The notes under the pieces: generated by a model
The model's input: only the letters and a program-made list of their open reading frames with translations
The model's database searches: none
What the model was told of the DNA's origin: nothing
From: an uncultured Porphyromonas sp.
Lineage (GTDB): Bacteria > Bacteroidota > Bacteroidia > Bacteroidales > Porphyromonadaceae
Assembly: GCA_905372565.1 (NCBI GenBank)
Contig: CAJPPK010000004.1
Location: 26,692 to 90,691, forward strand
Length of the DNA stretch: 64,000 nucleotides
Reading direction: 5' to 3'
Shown: in pieces, positions 25,535 through 34,846 of the stretch
How positions within the stretch are numbered: the stretch's first letter is position 1
Layout of the letters: every line of letters starts with the position of its first letter
Translations under genes and position numbers: made by a program

Positions 25535-26872
25535 ATGGCAAAGAAGAAAGAAACGACAAGCCTGATCGATGCGCTCCTCGAGTTTCAGGAGCTCAAGAGT
25601 ATTGACCGCTCGACGCTGGTCTCCGTACTAGAAGACTCCTTCCGTAATGTCCTCTCCAAGATGTTCGGATCAGATGAGACCTTCTCGGTGATTATTAACC
25701 TTGATAAGAAGGGAGACTTCGAGATTTGGCGTACACGCCATGTGGTCGCTGATGAAGACTTTCAGGACGAGGTACGCGAAGTGCCTTTGAGCGAAGTGCA
25801 GGCGATCGACCCAGACGTAGAGGTCGGCGAAGACTATACGGATGCCGTGGACTTCAATGCCTTTGGTCGTCGTGCTGTGATCAACCTACGCCAAGCATTG
25901 GCTAGCAAGATCCTTGAGCTCCAGAAGGATAACTTCTACCACAGCTTCGTCGGCCGTGTAGGAGAGCTGATCTCTGCTGAGGTCTACCAGGTATGGAAGC
26001 GTGAAGCTCTGCTGATCGACGATGAAGGGAATGAGCTCCTCATGCCGAAGAGTGAGCAGATCCCTGGAGACTTCTTCCGCAAGGGAGAGACGGTACGTGC
26101 TGTGATCGCTCGTGTGGAGAATGAGAATAGCAATCCTAAGGTTATCCTCTCACGTGTCGGCCCTGAGTTCCTCAAGCGTCTGCTTGAGCTCAACGTCCCT
26201 GAGATCGCTGATGGTCTCATCACGATCCGTGCCGCCGCTCGTATCCCTGGAGAGCGTGCTAAGATCGCTGTCGAGTCTTATGACGAGCGTATCGATCCTG
26301 TGGGAGCCTGCGTCGGGGTCAATGGGTCACGTATCCGCAGTATCGTGCGTGAGCTCCGTGGGGAGAATATCGATGTCACCACCTATACGACGAACCCCAT
26401 GCTCTTCATCCAGCGTGCTCTTAGCCCAGGTAAGGCTGTAGCCATTGCGCTAAGTGATGAGGAAGATGGAGTCAAGCAGGCCGAGGTCTACATGCGTCCC
26501 GACCAAGTGCCTCTAGCTATCGGGCGTAATGCTGCGAACCTCAAGCTCGCCTCCCTGCTCACGGGCTATCGTATCGAGATCTTCCGTGACGAGGAGGATG
26601 CTACGGGCGAAGAGGATATCTATCTGGATGAGTTTGCCGATGAAATCGATGAGACGATCATCCATGCACTCAAGGCCGAGGGCTATACCACTGCTAAGGC
26701 GATCCTAAGAGAGGATCGTGAGGAGCTACTCAAGGCTACTGAACTAGAGCCAGAGGTCATCGATGAGGTCATCGCTGTCCTGTCTGCGGAGTTCGCTGAT
26801 GAGCCTTTCGAGAATGAATCTACCGAGGAGACCTCTATAGAAGAGGAGGAAGCTCCAGCGCAAGAAGATTAA
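25535..26872 (+). CDS. nusA: Transcription termination/antitermination factor NusA
   Basis: 445 residues. N-terminal RNA-polymerase-binding domain (about 1-125), S1 domain (about 130-200), then two KH domains: RIPGERAKIAVES, DPVGACVGVNGSRIRSIV and AIGRNAANLKLASLLTG with GxxG-type loops. An acidic tail (EEEEAPAQED) ends the protein. NusA modulates pausing, termination and antitermination. Second gene of rimP-nusA-infB; 121 bp to infB. Confidence 0.95.
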   Translation: MAKKKETTSLIDALLEFQELKSIDRSTLVSVLEDSFRNVLSKMFGSDETFSVIINLDKKGDFEIWRTRHVVADEDFQDEVREVPLSEVQAIDPDVEVGEDYTDAVDFNAFGRRAVINLRQALASKILELQKDNFYHSFVGRVGELISAEVYQVWKREALLIDDEGNELLMPKSEQIPGDFFRKGETVRAVIARVENENSNPKVILSRVGPEFLKRLLELNVPEIADGLITIRAAARIPGERAKIAVESYDERIDPVGACVGVNGSRIRSIVRELRGENIDVTTYTTNPMLFIQRALSPGKAVAIALSDEEDGVKQAEVYMRPDQVPLAIGRNAANLKLASLLTGYRIEIFRDEEDATGEEDIYLDEFADEIDETIIHALKAEGYTTAKAILREDREELLKATELEPEVIDEVIAVLSAEFADEPFENESTEETSIEEEEAPAQED

Positions 26873-26993
26873 TGGTCCGAAGGCTATCCCTTGTCGTATT
26901 TAGTACCAGACCGAAGAGAAAGCTATGGTAGCGAGAGTACTGGGACGCTAGGACGACCTGGCCAGTGGACATGAACCAAACAAACAGAAGAAT

Positions 26994-29939
26994 ATGCCAA
27001 AGGACATCAAACTTATAGCCTTGGCCAAGGAATTGAATGTGGGTGTAGGCTCCATTCAAGAGACCTTGGAGAAGAAGAACCTTATAGAGGGAGTAAACAT
27101 TACACCAAATACGCGCGTCTCTCGTCAGATCGCTGAGCAACTCATCGCTGAGCATGGTCGAGGTCTTGATCGTGCGAAGATCACAGACCTTCTTGATAAA
27201 CTCGATGGCTCCAAGGCCGTCGCTAAGCCTGCCGAAGAGAAGTCTGCTCCTACGCCTAAGCCTGAAAAGGTTGAGGAGGAAAAGCCCGTTAAGTCCCAGT
27301 ATATCGAGACCTCGATTCCAGAGGAGCGTCGCATGGGGCTTAAGATTAAGGGTAATATCGCAGATCTACAGCCCAAGGCTGAGTCTACAGCTAAGGAAGA
27401 AGTGAAGCCTGCTTCCCAATCCGAATCTAAGGTCGAGGCAAAGCCCAAGGCCAAGGAGGTGAAGGAGGTGAAGCCCGAGCCTAAGGTCGAAGTGAAGCCT
27501 GAGCCAGCTCCTGCCCCCAAGGTAGAGGCTCCCGCCCCAGAGTCCAAGACAGATGTGAAGGCTCGCGAAGTCAAGCCTGCAGAGGTGAAGGCTGAGGAGC
27601 CTGCTAAACCTGTCGAGGCTAAACCTGAAGAAGTGAAGGCCGAAGAGCCTACGGTACGTGAGACGGAGGTCTTCCGTACGACGACTCCTTCTGTAGGGAT
27701 TCAGTTTAATGTGGTGGGGAAGATTGACCTCAGTGCAATCAATGATAACACCCGCCCCTCCAAGAAGAGTGCCGGCGATAAGGGACGTAAGCGTACCCGT
27801 GTCGGTGGCAAGGGGCCTGTCGATGTCAAGGCGGAGGCTGCTAAGGCTGCTGAGCTAAGCAAGAAGAATGCTGGTGCGAATCGTAATGGCAATAGCCAGC
27901 AGGGCGGACGCTCTGCTGATCCCAATGGTCGTACCGGTAGTCGTAATGCCCAGGGAGCTAATGCTAACCAAGCGCTAGGACGTAAGGCTAAGCGACAGAA
28001 GGAACAGCCTCAGAAGGCTGTCGTCACCGACGAGGATGTACAGCGCCAGGTCAAGGAGACGCTCGCTCGCCTTACGGGTAAGAACCAACAGGGAGCTAAG
28101 GCTGCTAAGCACCGCCGTGATAAGCGTGATGCTGCACGCTCCGCTGCCCTAGATGCGATGGAGCGTGATGAGCTAGAGAGCAAGACCCTTAAGCTAACCG
28201 AGTTTGTTACGGTCAGTGACCTAGCTAACATGATGGACGTCCCTGTGACGAAGGTCATCGGTACGTGTATGAGCATTGGGCTGATGGTATCCATCAATAT
28301 GCGCCTAGATGCTGAGACCATCGATATGGTCGCAGAGGAGTTCGGCTTCAAGACCGAGTTCGTCAGTGCTGAGGTCGTCGAAGCAGTCGCGCAGGACGAA
28401 GAGGAGGATAGCGAAGAAGATCTCGTGACACGTGCTCCGATCGTCACTGTTATGGGACACGTCGACCACGGTAAGACTTCGCTCCTCGACTACCTACGTA
28501 AGACCAATGTCATCGCAGGTGAAGCTGGAGGGATCACCCAGCATATCGGGGCTTATAACCTTAAGCTCGCCGATGGCAAACGGATTACCTTCCTAGATAC
28601 ACCAGGGCACGAAGCCTTCACCGCTATGCGTGCTCGTGGAGCGAAGGTGACGGATATCGCGATTATCATCGTCGCTGCCGATGACGATGTGATGCCACAG
28701 ACTAAGGAAGCGATCAATCACGCTGCCGCAGCTGGTGTCCCCATGGTATTCGCCATTAACAAGATCGATAAGCCTGGCGCTAACCCCGATCGTATCCGTG
28801 AGCAGCTGGCTGCTATGAACTACCTCGTCGAAGAATGGGGTGGTAAGTACCAGTGTCAGGAGATCTCTGCCAAGCAGGGACTCAATATCGATGCGCTACT
28901 AGAGAAGGTACTTCTCGAGGCTGAGCTTCTAGAGCTAAAGGCTAATCCTAATCGTCGTGCAGTCGGCTCGATCATCGAATCATCGCTGGATAAGGGTCGT
29001 GGCTATATCGCCAAGGTGCTGGTACAGAATGGTACCCTTCGTCAGGGAGATATCGTCCTGGCAGGTACCCACTATGGTCGTGTCAAGGCGATGTTCAACG
29101 AGCGTGATAAGAAGGTCGAGGAGGCTGGGCCAAGTGCTCCAGTGCTGATCCTTGGCTTGGATGGTGCACCGGCAGCAGGTGAGACCTTCAATGTCATGGA
29201 GACTGAGCAGGAAGCTCGCAGTATCGCTAATAAGCGTGAGCAGCTCAAGCGTGAGCAGGACACCCGTACGAAGAAGGGGCTTACTCTGGATGAGCTGGCT
29301 CGTCGTCGTGCGCTGGGGAACTTCCAGGAGCTCAATGTCATCATCAAGGGAGACGTGGACGGCTCTATCGAGGCGCTCTCAGACTCCCTTATCCGTCTCT
29401 CTACGGAGGAGATTCAGGTCAATGTCATCCACAAGGGTGTCGGGCAGATCTCCGAGAGCGACGTGGTGCTGGCTTCGGCTTCATCGGCTATCATCCTTGG
29501 CTTCCAGGTGCGTCCTAGTCAGGCGGCTCGTCGTCTCGCAGATCGTGAAGGGGTCGAGATCCGCACTTACTCGATCATCTACGATACGATCGAAGATATT
29601 AAGTCGGCTATGGAGGGTATGCTCTCTCCCGAGATCAAGGAGAATGTCGTGGCCAACCTCGAGGTGCTACAGACCTTCAAGATCACCAAGGTCGGTACCA
29701 TCGCCGGCTGTATGGTCGTCGAAGGGAAGATCAAGCGCAACAACAAAATCCGCCTTATCCGCGATGGTATCGTCAAGTATGCTGGTGAGCTGGGCTCACT
29801 CAAGCGCTATAAGGACGATGCTAAGGAGGTCGTCATGGGGCAGGAGTGTGGCTTGAACATCGAAGGCTACAATGATATCCAGGCAGGCGACATCATCGAG
29901 GCCTACGAAGAGATCGAGATCAAGAAGACGCTCGACTAG
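26994..29939 (+). CDS. infB: Translation initiation factor IF-2
   Basis: 981 residues. The N-terminal IF2 helix domain (KLIALAKELNVGVGSIQETL) is followed by a very long lysine/glutamate/proline/alanine-rich linker (residues about 80-385, repeated EVKPE/EAKPE words). The G domain begins near residue 480: GHVDHGKTS (G1), DTPGHEAFT (G3), NKIDKPG (G4), SAKQGL (G5). Domains II, III and the fMet-tRNA-binding domain IV follow to the C-terminus (TFKITKVGTIAGCMVVEGKIKR). It brings initiator tRNA to the 30S subunit. Last gene of the operon, ended by the terminator at 30038. The linker repeats produce several long false frames on both strands. Confidence 0.97.
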   Translation: MPKDIKLIALAKELNVGVGSIQETLEKKNLIEGVNITPNTRVSRQIAEQLIAEHGRGLDRAKITDLLDKLDGSKAVAKPAEEKSAPTPKPEKVEEEKPVKSQYIETSIPEERRMGLKIKGNIADLQPKAESTAKEEVKPASQSESKVEAKPKAKEVKEVKPEPKVEVKPEPAPAPKVEAPAPESKTDVKAREVKPAEVKAEEPAKPVEAKPEEVKAEEPTVRETEVFRTTTPSVGIQFNVVGKIDLSAINDNTRPSKKSAGDKGRKRTRVGGKGPVDVKAEAAKAAELSKKNAGANRNGNSQQGGRSADPNGRTGSRNAQGANANQALGRKAKRQKEQPQKAVVTDEDVQRQVKETLARLTGKNQQGAKAAKHRRDKRDAARSAALDAMERDELESKTLKLTEFVTVSDLANMMDVPVTKVIGTCMSIGLMVSINMRLDAETIDMVAEEFGFKTEFVSAEVVEAVAQDEEEDSEEDLVTRAPIVTVMGHVDHGKTSLLDYLRKTNVIAGEAGGITQHIGAYNLKLADGKRITFLDTPGHEAFTAMRARGAKVTDIAIIIVAADDDVMPQTKEAINHAAAAGVPMVFAINKIDKPGANPDRIREQLAAMNYLVEEWGGKYQCQEISAKQGLNIDALLEKVLLEAELLELKANPNRRAVGSIIESSLDKGRGYIAKVLVQNGTLRQGDIVLAGTHYGRVKAMFNERDKKVEEAGPSAPVLILGLDGAPAAGETFNVMETEQEARSIANKREQLKREQDTRTKKGLTLDELARRRALGNFQELNVIIKGDVDGSIEALSDSLIRLSTEEIQVNVIHKGVGQISESDVVLASASSAIILGFQVRPSQAARRLADREGVEIRTYSIIYDTIEDIKSAMEGMLSPEIKENVVANLEVLQTFKITKVGTIAGCMVVEGKIKRNNKIRLIRDGIVKYAGELGSLKRYKDDAKEVVMGQECGLNIEGYNDIQAGDIIEAYEEIEIKKTLD

Positions 29940-30037
29940 CTTCGCTCTCCATACTTCGGTCGCTAGGTCAGTCCCCACACCTTAGGGTGTAGTCCTTTGC
30001 CTCGGGAGGTTTCCTCCGTAAGCGACTTGATCTTTAG

Positions 30038-30085
30038 GCTCCCCGCCTTCGTCCCTTGAATGGGCGAGGGTGGGGAGCTTTTGTT
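30038..30085 (+). terminator. Terminator of rimP-nusA-infB
   Basis: Stem GCTCCCCGCC... (30038-30055) with 30062-30078 (a few wobbles), TTTTGTTG tail. Confidence 0.85.
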
Positions 30086-30123
30086 GTATTGCTTCGGGGA
30101 CACTCTTGGATAGCGGGGAATTA

Positions 30124-30228
30124 CTATATACCCAGTCTCTTGGCCACAATATACCCGACCGCTTGGTCTCAATATACCTGATCGCCTGGTCACAATATAC
30201 CTGATCGCTCTGTCTGGATATATGTAAG
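30124..30228. repeat. 23-bp tandem array, CAATATACC-type, locus 1 of 2
   Basis: Four full units of exactly 23 bp start at 30124, 30147, 30170 and 30193, and an eroded fifth starts at 30216. Starts read CTATATACCC, CAATATACCC, CAATATACCT, CAATATACCT, GGATATATGT. Unit ends are also similar (TTGGCCA, TTGGTCT, CTGGTCA). 23 is not a multiple of 3, and stops occur, so it is not coding. It lies after the infB terminator and 340 bp before the purL promoter. Confidence 0.85.
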
Positions 30229-30571
30229 TTCTACAAGTACTATAGGGCTGTTAGGCTAACGAATGCTAAGTCTCGCAAACCGTCAGAAGATGGGCAATGG
30301 GATGCTACGAGTAGACTGTCCCAGTAGTAGGTGAGGGGCTGTTTTAGGGAGCCTATACTTTTTAGCTAGTTTTTCCCTCCCTAAGTATATCAAGAGTCTT
30401 ATCTTTTCGATGTGAGCTTGCTCAAGGAGCTGGACTCGCTAGTCTGAAAGTCATGGGAGGGCATGACGCGATAAGTGATTGTTTGCGGGGTTCTTGGTTT
30501 TCCCCACTACTCTTCCTTGCTTACTCTGGGCGTGATGCTCGTGGCGGAGGTATGCCGTCCTACCTTTTACT
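30229..30571 (+). other. purL distal upstream region
   Basis: No gene supported. Two inverted-repeat pairs are interleaved: TTAGGGAG (30344-30351) with CTCCCTAA (30377-30384), and TATACTT (30354-30360) with AAGTATA (30383-30389), an order that would give a pseudoknot if transcribed. Frames running through here into purL begin upstream of the promoter and are rejected. Confidence 0.35.
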
Positions 30572-30579
30572 TATCTTTG
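30572..30579 (+). promoter_or_regulatory. Promoter -7 box TATCTTTG for purL
   Basis: Perfect TAnnTTTG, 84 bp before ATG 30664. The open frame upstream to 30475 therefore precedes the transcription start, which supports the internal ATG as the start of PurL. Confidence 0.7.
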
Positions 30580-30663
30580 TGGCGCATACAGCGAGAGCGT
30601 GTCTCTGCTCTCTACAGCATACTACATCACAGATCATCAAGTCCCCCTATAGATCTTCGCAGA

Positions 30664-33600
30664 ATGATTACTTTCTTTCGCCAGCCTGAACAATCCACCT
30701 ACTATGTCGTCGAGACGACTGAAGCACTCTCCCCCTTATTCTTCGATCGCCTGACGTGGCTCTTTGGTGGCGCTAAGCCCCTTGCCGAGACTACGCTCTC
30801 TGGATCCTTCATCGGTACACGCCGTGAGCTTGTCACTCCGTGGAGTACCAATGCCGTCGAGATCGTACGTAACATGGGTATTGACTCTGTCGTGCGCATT
30901 GAGGAGTTTGAGGCTGTGTCCTCGTCTGATGCTCCCTTTGATCCTATGCTCCAGCATCGCTATGAAGGGCTTGATCAGCAGGTCTTCGCTACGGACTTTA
31001 CTGCCCAGCCTATCCTCTCCGTCACGGATATCCGTACTTACAATAAGGAGCAGGGGCTAGCGCTCAGCGAAGAGGAGATCACCTACCTAGAGGATCTAAG
31101 CAAGCGCCTAGGACGCCCGCTGACCGATAGTGAGCTCTTCGGCTTCTCGCAGGTCAATAGTGAGCACTGCCGGCACAAGATCTTTGGCGGTACCTTCATC
31201 ATCGATGGACAGGAAGAGGAGCGCTCGCTCTTCGGTATGATCAAGGACACTAGTGCTGCTAACCCTGGGCATCTGGTATCAGCCTATAAGGATAATGTCG
31301 CCTTTATCGATGGGCCTAGTGACTTGGAGCAGTTCGCTCCAGCTTCAGGGGACAAGCCTGACTTCTTCGTACGTAAGCCCATTGACAGCGTCCTAAGTCT
31401 CAAGGCGGAGACGCATAATTTCCCTACGACCGTCGAGCCCTTCAATGGTGCTGCCACAGGTACGGGAGGAGAGATCCGAGATCGTATGGCTGGTGGGCGA
31501 GCGAGTGTCCCCTTGGCTGGTACGGCGGTCTATATGACGAGCTACCCTCGCACGGAGGCAGGACGTAGCTGGGAGAAGCATACGGCTGAGCGTCCTTGGC
31601 TCTATCAGACACCACAGCAGATCCTCACGAAGGCATCGAATGGGGCTAGTGACTTCGGCAATAAGTTTGGCCAGCCACTGATCTGTGGCTCGCTACTGAC
31701 CTTTGAGCAAGGAGCCTCTGCAGAGGATCCGAATGCTTATGGCTTTGATAAGGTGATCATGCTCGCTGGTGGTGTCGGCTATGCCCGTCGCTCCGATGCG
31801 CAGAAGGGGACTCCCGAGCCAGCAGAGAAGGTCGTACTCCTCGGTGGTGATAATTACCGTATCGGTATGGGGGGTGGTGCCGTTAGCTCGGTGAATACAG
31901 GTCAGTATGCTGGAGCTATCGAGCTGAATGCCGTCCAGCGCTCTAACCCTGAGATGCAGAAGCGTGTCGAGAATGTCATCCGTACGCTAAGCGAAGGCGA
32001 GGATAATCCTATTATCTCTATTCATGACCATGGTGCAGGTGGTCACCTCAATTGCCTCTCGGAGCTCGTCGAGACGACGGGCGGACACTTTGATTTAGGT
32101 GCCTTCCCTATCGGGGATGAGACGCTCTCGTCCAAGGAGATCATTGGCAACGAAAGTCAGGAGCGTATGGGACTACTCGTCAAGGAGGAGGCTATCCAGC
32201 GCATCGCTCGTATCGCAGAGCGTGAGCGAGCACCGATGTATGTCGTCGGAGAGACTACGTCGGATATGCACTTGACCTTCGAGGAGCCCTCGGGAGCTAA
32301 ACCTATTGACCTAGCCTTGTCAGATATGTTTGGCTCTGCACCTAAGACCATCATGGAGGATAAGCATATCGATCGAGATCGCTTGCCCTTATCCTACGCT
32401 ACCGATACGCAGGCCATCGAAGGCTACCTAGATGCTGTCTTGCAGCTCGAGGGGGTCGCTTGTAAGGACTGGCTGACGAATAAAGCTGACCGCTCCGTCA
32501 CGGGACGTGTCGCCCGTCAGCAGTGCCAGGGTGAGATCCAGCTCCCCTTGAGTGACTGCGGTGCTGTAGCTGTGGACTTCCGAGGGCGTAAGGGGATGGC
32601 GACCTCCATAGGTCATGCACCCGCCGTTGCCTTGGTTGACCCCGTAGCAGGTAGTCAGATCGCTATCGCTGAGGCCTTGACCAATATCGCTCTAGCTCCC
32701 CTTACCTACGGGCTAGATGGAGTTTCGCTAAGCGCCAACTGGATGTGGCCGTGCCGTCAGCCAGGCGAAGACGCTCGTCTCTACGATGCTGTCGAGGCGG
32801 CATCTGACCTCGCTATCTCGCTAGGGATCAATATCCCCACTGGTAAGGATTCGCTCTCGATGACACAGAAGTATCCCGAGGGGAAGCAGGTGCTTAGCCC
32901 TGGGACGGTCATCATCAGTGCTGTGGCCGAGGTATCGAATGTCCGAAGCATCGTGTCGCCTGTCCTTCGTCCAGAGCCAAGCTATCCGGTTTACCATATT
33001 GACTTTAGCTTTGCGCCCCTAGCGCTTGGTGGCTCTGCTCTAGCTCAGGTACTGGGGCAGGTCGGGAACGAGACGCCTGCCATCGAAGAGCCCGAGTACT
33101 TCCGTGAAGCCTTCACGGCTGTTCAGGAGCTGATAGAGCGGGGCGTTTTGGTCGCAGGGCATGATATTTCTTCGGGTGGGTTGATCACCGCTCTCCTAGA
33201 GATGTGCTTCCCCAACAGGCAAGGTGGCCTCGAGGTGGACCTCGGAGCCTTCCCTGCTGGCGATCTGACGAAGCTCCTCTTCGCTGAGAATCCAGGCTTG
33301 CTTGTCCAAACCAATGATCCCGCACAGCTGGAGGAAGTCCTACGTGCTTCGAGCATCGGCTTTGCACGCATTGCGACGCCTACCAAGGATGGACGTACCC
33401 TCACGCTTCGTCAAGGGAAGCAGACGCTCTCGCTGGATATTGATGCTAAGCGTGACCTGTGGTATCGCTCCTCTTACCTGCTGGATCAGCATCAGAGTGG
33501 CGAGGTGCTGGCTAAGGAGCGCTTCACGAACTATAAGCATCAGCCTCTGCGCTATGCCTTCCCTGTGGACTTCACGGGTAAGCTAAAGGATCTCGGACTT

Positions 33601-34383
33601 GATCCTGATCGCACGAATCCTAGTCGTGTCAAGGCGGCGATCCTACGTGACAAGGGGACGAATGGGGAGCGTGAGATGGCCTATGCCCTCTGGCTCGCTG
33701 GCTTCGACGTCAAGGATGTGCATCTGACCGACCTTACCTCTGGTCGGGAGACCCTAGACGACATTCAGTTTATCGTCTTCTGTGGTGGCTTCTCGAACTC
33801 GGATGTCCTCGGCTCTGCTAAGGGTTGGGCTGCTGGGATCCTATTCAATGAGCAGGCCAAGGCCACCCTTGATCGCTTCTATGCTAGACCTAACACGCTA
33901 AGTCTCGGTATCTGTAATGGCTGTCAACTTATGGCTGAGCTCGAGCTACTCTATCCCGACCATGAGCTAAAGCACAAGATGCTACACAATGATTCGCATA
34001 AGTTCGAGAGTGGCTTCGTCACCCTGACGATCCCCGAAAATCACTCGGTGATGCTCGGAGACCTCGCTGGTACGGAGCTAGGCGTATGGGTCGCTCACGG
34101 CGAAGGTAAGTTCGATCTGCCCTATAGTACGGACCGCTACCATGTCATCGCACGCTATGCCTACGATGCTTACCCAGCCAATCCGAACGGGTCTCCCGAT
34201 GCTGTCGCTGGTCTTTGCAGTGCTGATGGCCGTCATCTAGCGCTGATGCCTCACCCCGAGCGTGCGATCTTCCCTTGGCAGTGCGCTCATTACCCCGAGG
34301 GACTACGCTCGGAGCATGAGGTGACGCCCTGGATGCGTGCCTTCCGCAATGCCTTCCGCTGGTGCGCTGATCATCAAGCGTAA
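30664..34383 (+). CDS. purL: Phosphoribosylformylglycinamidine synthase (single-chain PurL)
   Basis: 1239 residues from ATG 30664. The frame is open 63 codons further up, but the family begins at MITFFRQ and the -7 box lies between. The large single-chain type: N-terminal domain, two AIR-synthase-like halves (SEHCRHKIFGG, KAETHNFPTTVEPF with ATP/substrate residues, HDHGAGGHLNC; second half DGVSLSANWMW, GHDISSGGLI), and a C-terminal glutaminase with Cys1084 in LGICNGCQLM and MPHPER (His/Glu of the triad). It converts FGAR to FGAM using ATP and glutamine in de novo purine synthesis. A monocistronic unit with terminator at 34413. A purF-like gene lies 4 kb downstream. Confidence 0.96.
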   Translation: MITFFRQPEQSTYYVVETTEALSPLFFDRLTWLFGGAKPLAETTLSGSFIGTRRELVTPWSTNAVEIVRNMGIDSVVRIEEFEAVSSSDAPFDPMLQHRYEGLDQQVFATDFTAQPILSVTDIRTYNKEQGLALSEEEITYLEDLSKRLGRPLTDSELFGFSQVNSEHCRHKIFGGTFIIDGQEEERSLFGMIKDTSAANPGHLVSAYKDNVAFIDGPSDLEQFAPASGDKPDFFVRKPIDSVLSLKAETHNFPTTVEPFNGAATGTGGEIRDRMAGGRASVPLAGTAVYMTSYPRTEAGRSWEKHTAERPWLYQTPQQILTKASNGASDFGNKFGQPLICGSLLTFEQGASAEDPNAYGFDKVIMLAGGVGYARRSDAQKGTPEPAEKVVLLGGDNYRIGMGGGAVSSVNTGQYAGAIELNAVQRSNPEMQKRVENVIRTLSEGEDNPIISIHDHGAGGHLNCLSELVETTGGHFDLGAFPIGDETLSSKEIIGNESQERMGLLVKEEAIQRIARIAERERAPMYVVGETTSDMHLTFEEPSGAKPIDLALSDMFGSAPKTIMEDKHIDRDRLPLSYATDTQAIEGYLDAVLQLEGVACKDWLTNKADRSVTGRVARQQCQGEIQLPLSDCGAVAVDFRGRKGMATSIGHAPAVALVDPVAGSQIAIAEALTNIALAPLTYGLDGVSLSANWMWPCRQPGEDARLYDAVEAASDLAISLGINIPTGKDSLSMTQKYPEGKQVLSPGTVIISAVAEVSNVRSIVSPVLRPEPSYPVYHIDFSFAPLALGGSALAQVLGQVGNETPAIEEPEYFREAFTAVQELIERGVLVAGHDISSGGLITALLEMCFPNRQGGLEVDLGAFPAGDLTKLLFAENPGLLVQTNDPAQLEEVLRASSIGFARIATPTKDGRTLTLRQGKQTLSLDIDAKRDLWYRSSYLLDQHQSGEVLAKERFTNYKHQPLRYAFPVDFTGKLKDLGLDPDRTNPSRVKAAILRDKGTNGEREMAYALWLAGFDVKDVHLTDLTSGRETLDDIQFIVFCGGFSNSDVLGSAKGWAAGILFNEQAKATLDRFYARPNTLSLGICNGCQLMAELELLYPDHELKHKMLHNDSHKFESGFVTLTIPENHSVMLGDLAGTELGVWVAHGEGKFDLPYSTDRYHVIARYAYDAYPANPNGSPDAVAGLCSADGRHLALMPHPERAIFPWQCAHYPEGLRSEHEVTPWMRAFRNAFRWCADHQA

Positions 34384-34412
34384 GTCCTAAGCTCGTCCTT
34401 CACGACGACGAT

Positions 34413-34463
34413 AGCCCGCCTGCAGGCCGAGAGCGATAGCGCTCCTCTCGCTGCAGGCGGGCT
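34413..34463 (+). terminator. Terminator after purL
   Basis: Perfect 13-bp stem AGCCCGCCTGCAG (34413-34425) with CTGCAGGCGGGCT (34451-34463); the loop itself holds a CGAGAG/CTCTCG hairpin. GTTTCTG follows. Confidence 0.85.
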
Positions 34464-34541
34464 GTTTCTGTGGTCATCTCTAGGCTCGTATTCGCTGATG
34501 GTCGTGGCTATTATCCGGTGGACTGGATGGCTTCTTGGGGG

Positions 34542-34655
34542 AAGGCCTACCTTGCTACGGCGAGAGCTATACCTCTGTGAAGGCTAAGGTATAGCTTGAT
34601 CCAAGGGAAGGTAGAGCTTGGCTTGGCTGAAGCTCTTCCTCTGAGGGCTATGAAG
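34542..34655. repeat. 22-bp tandem array, AAGGT-type, locus 4 of 6 (clearest copy)
   Basis: Five units at exactly 22 bp, third core base at 34544, 34566, 34588, 34610 and 34632: AAGGCCTACCTT, GAGCTATACCTC, AAGGTATAGCTT, AAGGTAGAGCTT, AAGCTCTTCCTC. It lies between the purL terminator and the pyrG promoter. Confidence 0.85.
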
Positions 34656-34693
34656 CTGACGCTTGGAGCCTGCGGAGCGTTGGGTCGCTCGGG

Positions 34694-34757
34694 GTACAAA
34701 ATTAGTCTGAGGGAGGTAAGTCGGTACGGCGAGTCTGAGTACAAAAACGTATCTTTG
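34694..34757 (+). promoter_or_regulatory. pyrG promoter with paired direct repeats
   Basis: The -7 box TATCTTTG (34750-34757) is 90 bp before the GTG start. Just upstream two words each occur twice: GTACAAAA at 34694-34701 and 34739-34746, and AGTCTGAG at 34704-34711 and 34732-34739, possible regulator sites. No clear -33 TTG. Confidence 0.6.
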
Positions 34758-34846
34758 CGGAGTAACTTGGGTGGGGTAGTGACTCCCTTGGCATCGCTAA
34801 GACCGCTGAGCCTACTCCCCATCCCCAAAGATATATGTAGCGAATA

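Noticed and set aside
29152..29856. 234-codon frame inside infB
   Set aside because: Serine/arginine-rich out-of-frame translation of IF-2 domains; not protein-like.
30124..30228. CRISPR array at the 23-bp repeats
   Set aside because: Period is 23 bp with no spacer-length unique segments and no cas genes nearby; these are plain tandem repeats.
30475..30663. 63-codon N-terminal extension of PurL
   Set aside because: It begins upstream of the TATCTTTG box at 30572, and family homology starts at ATG 30664.
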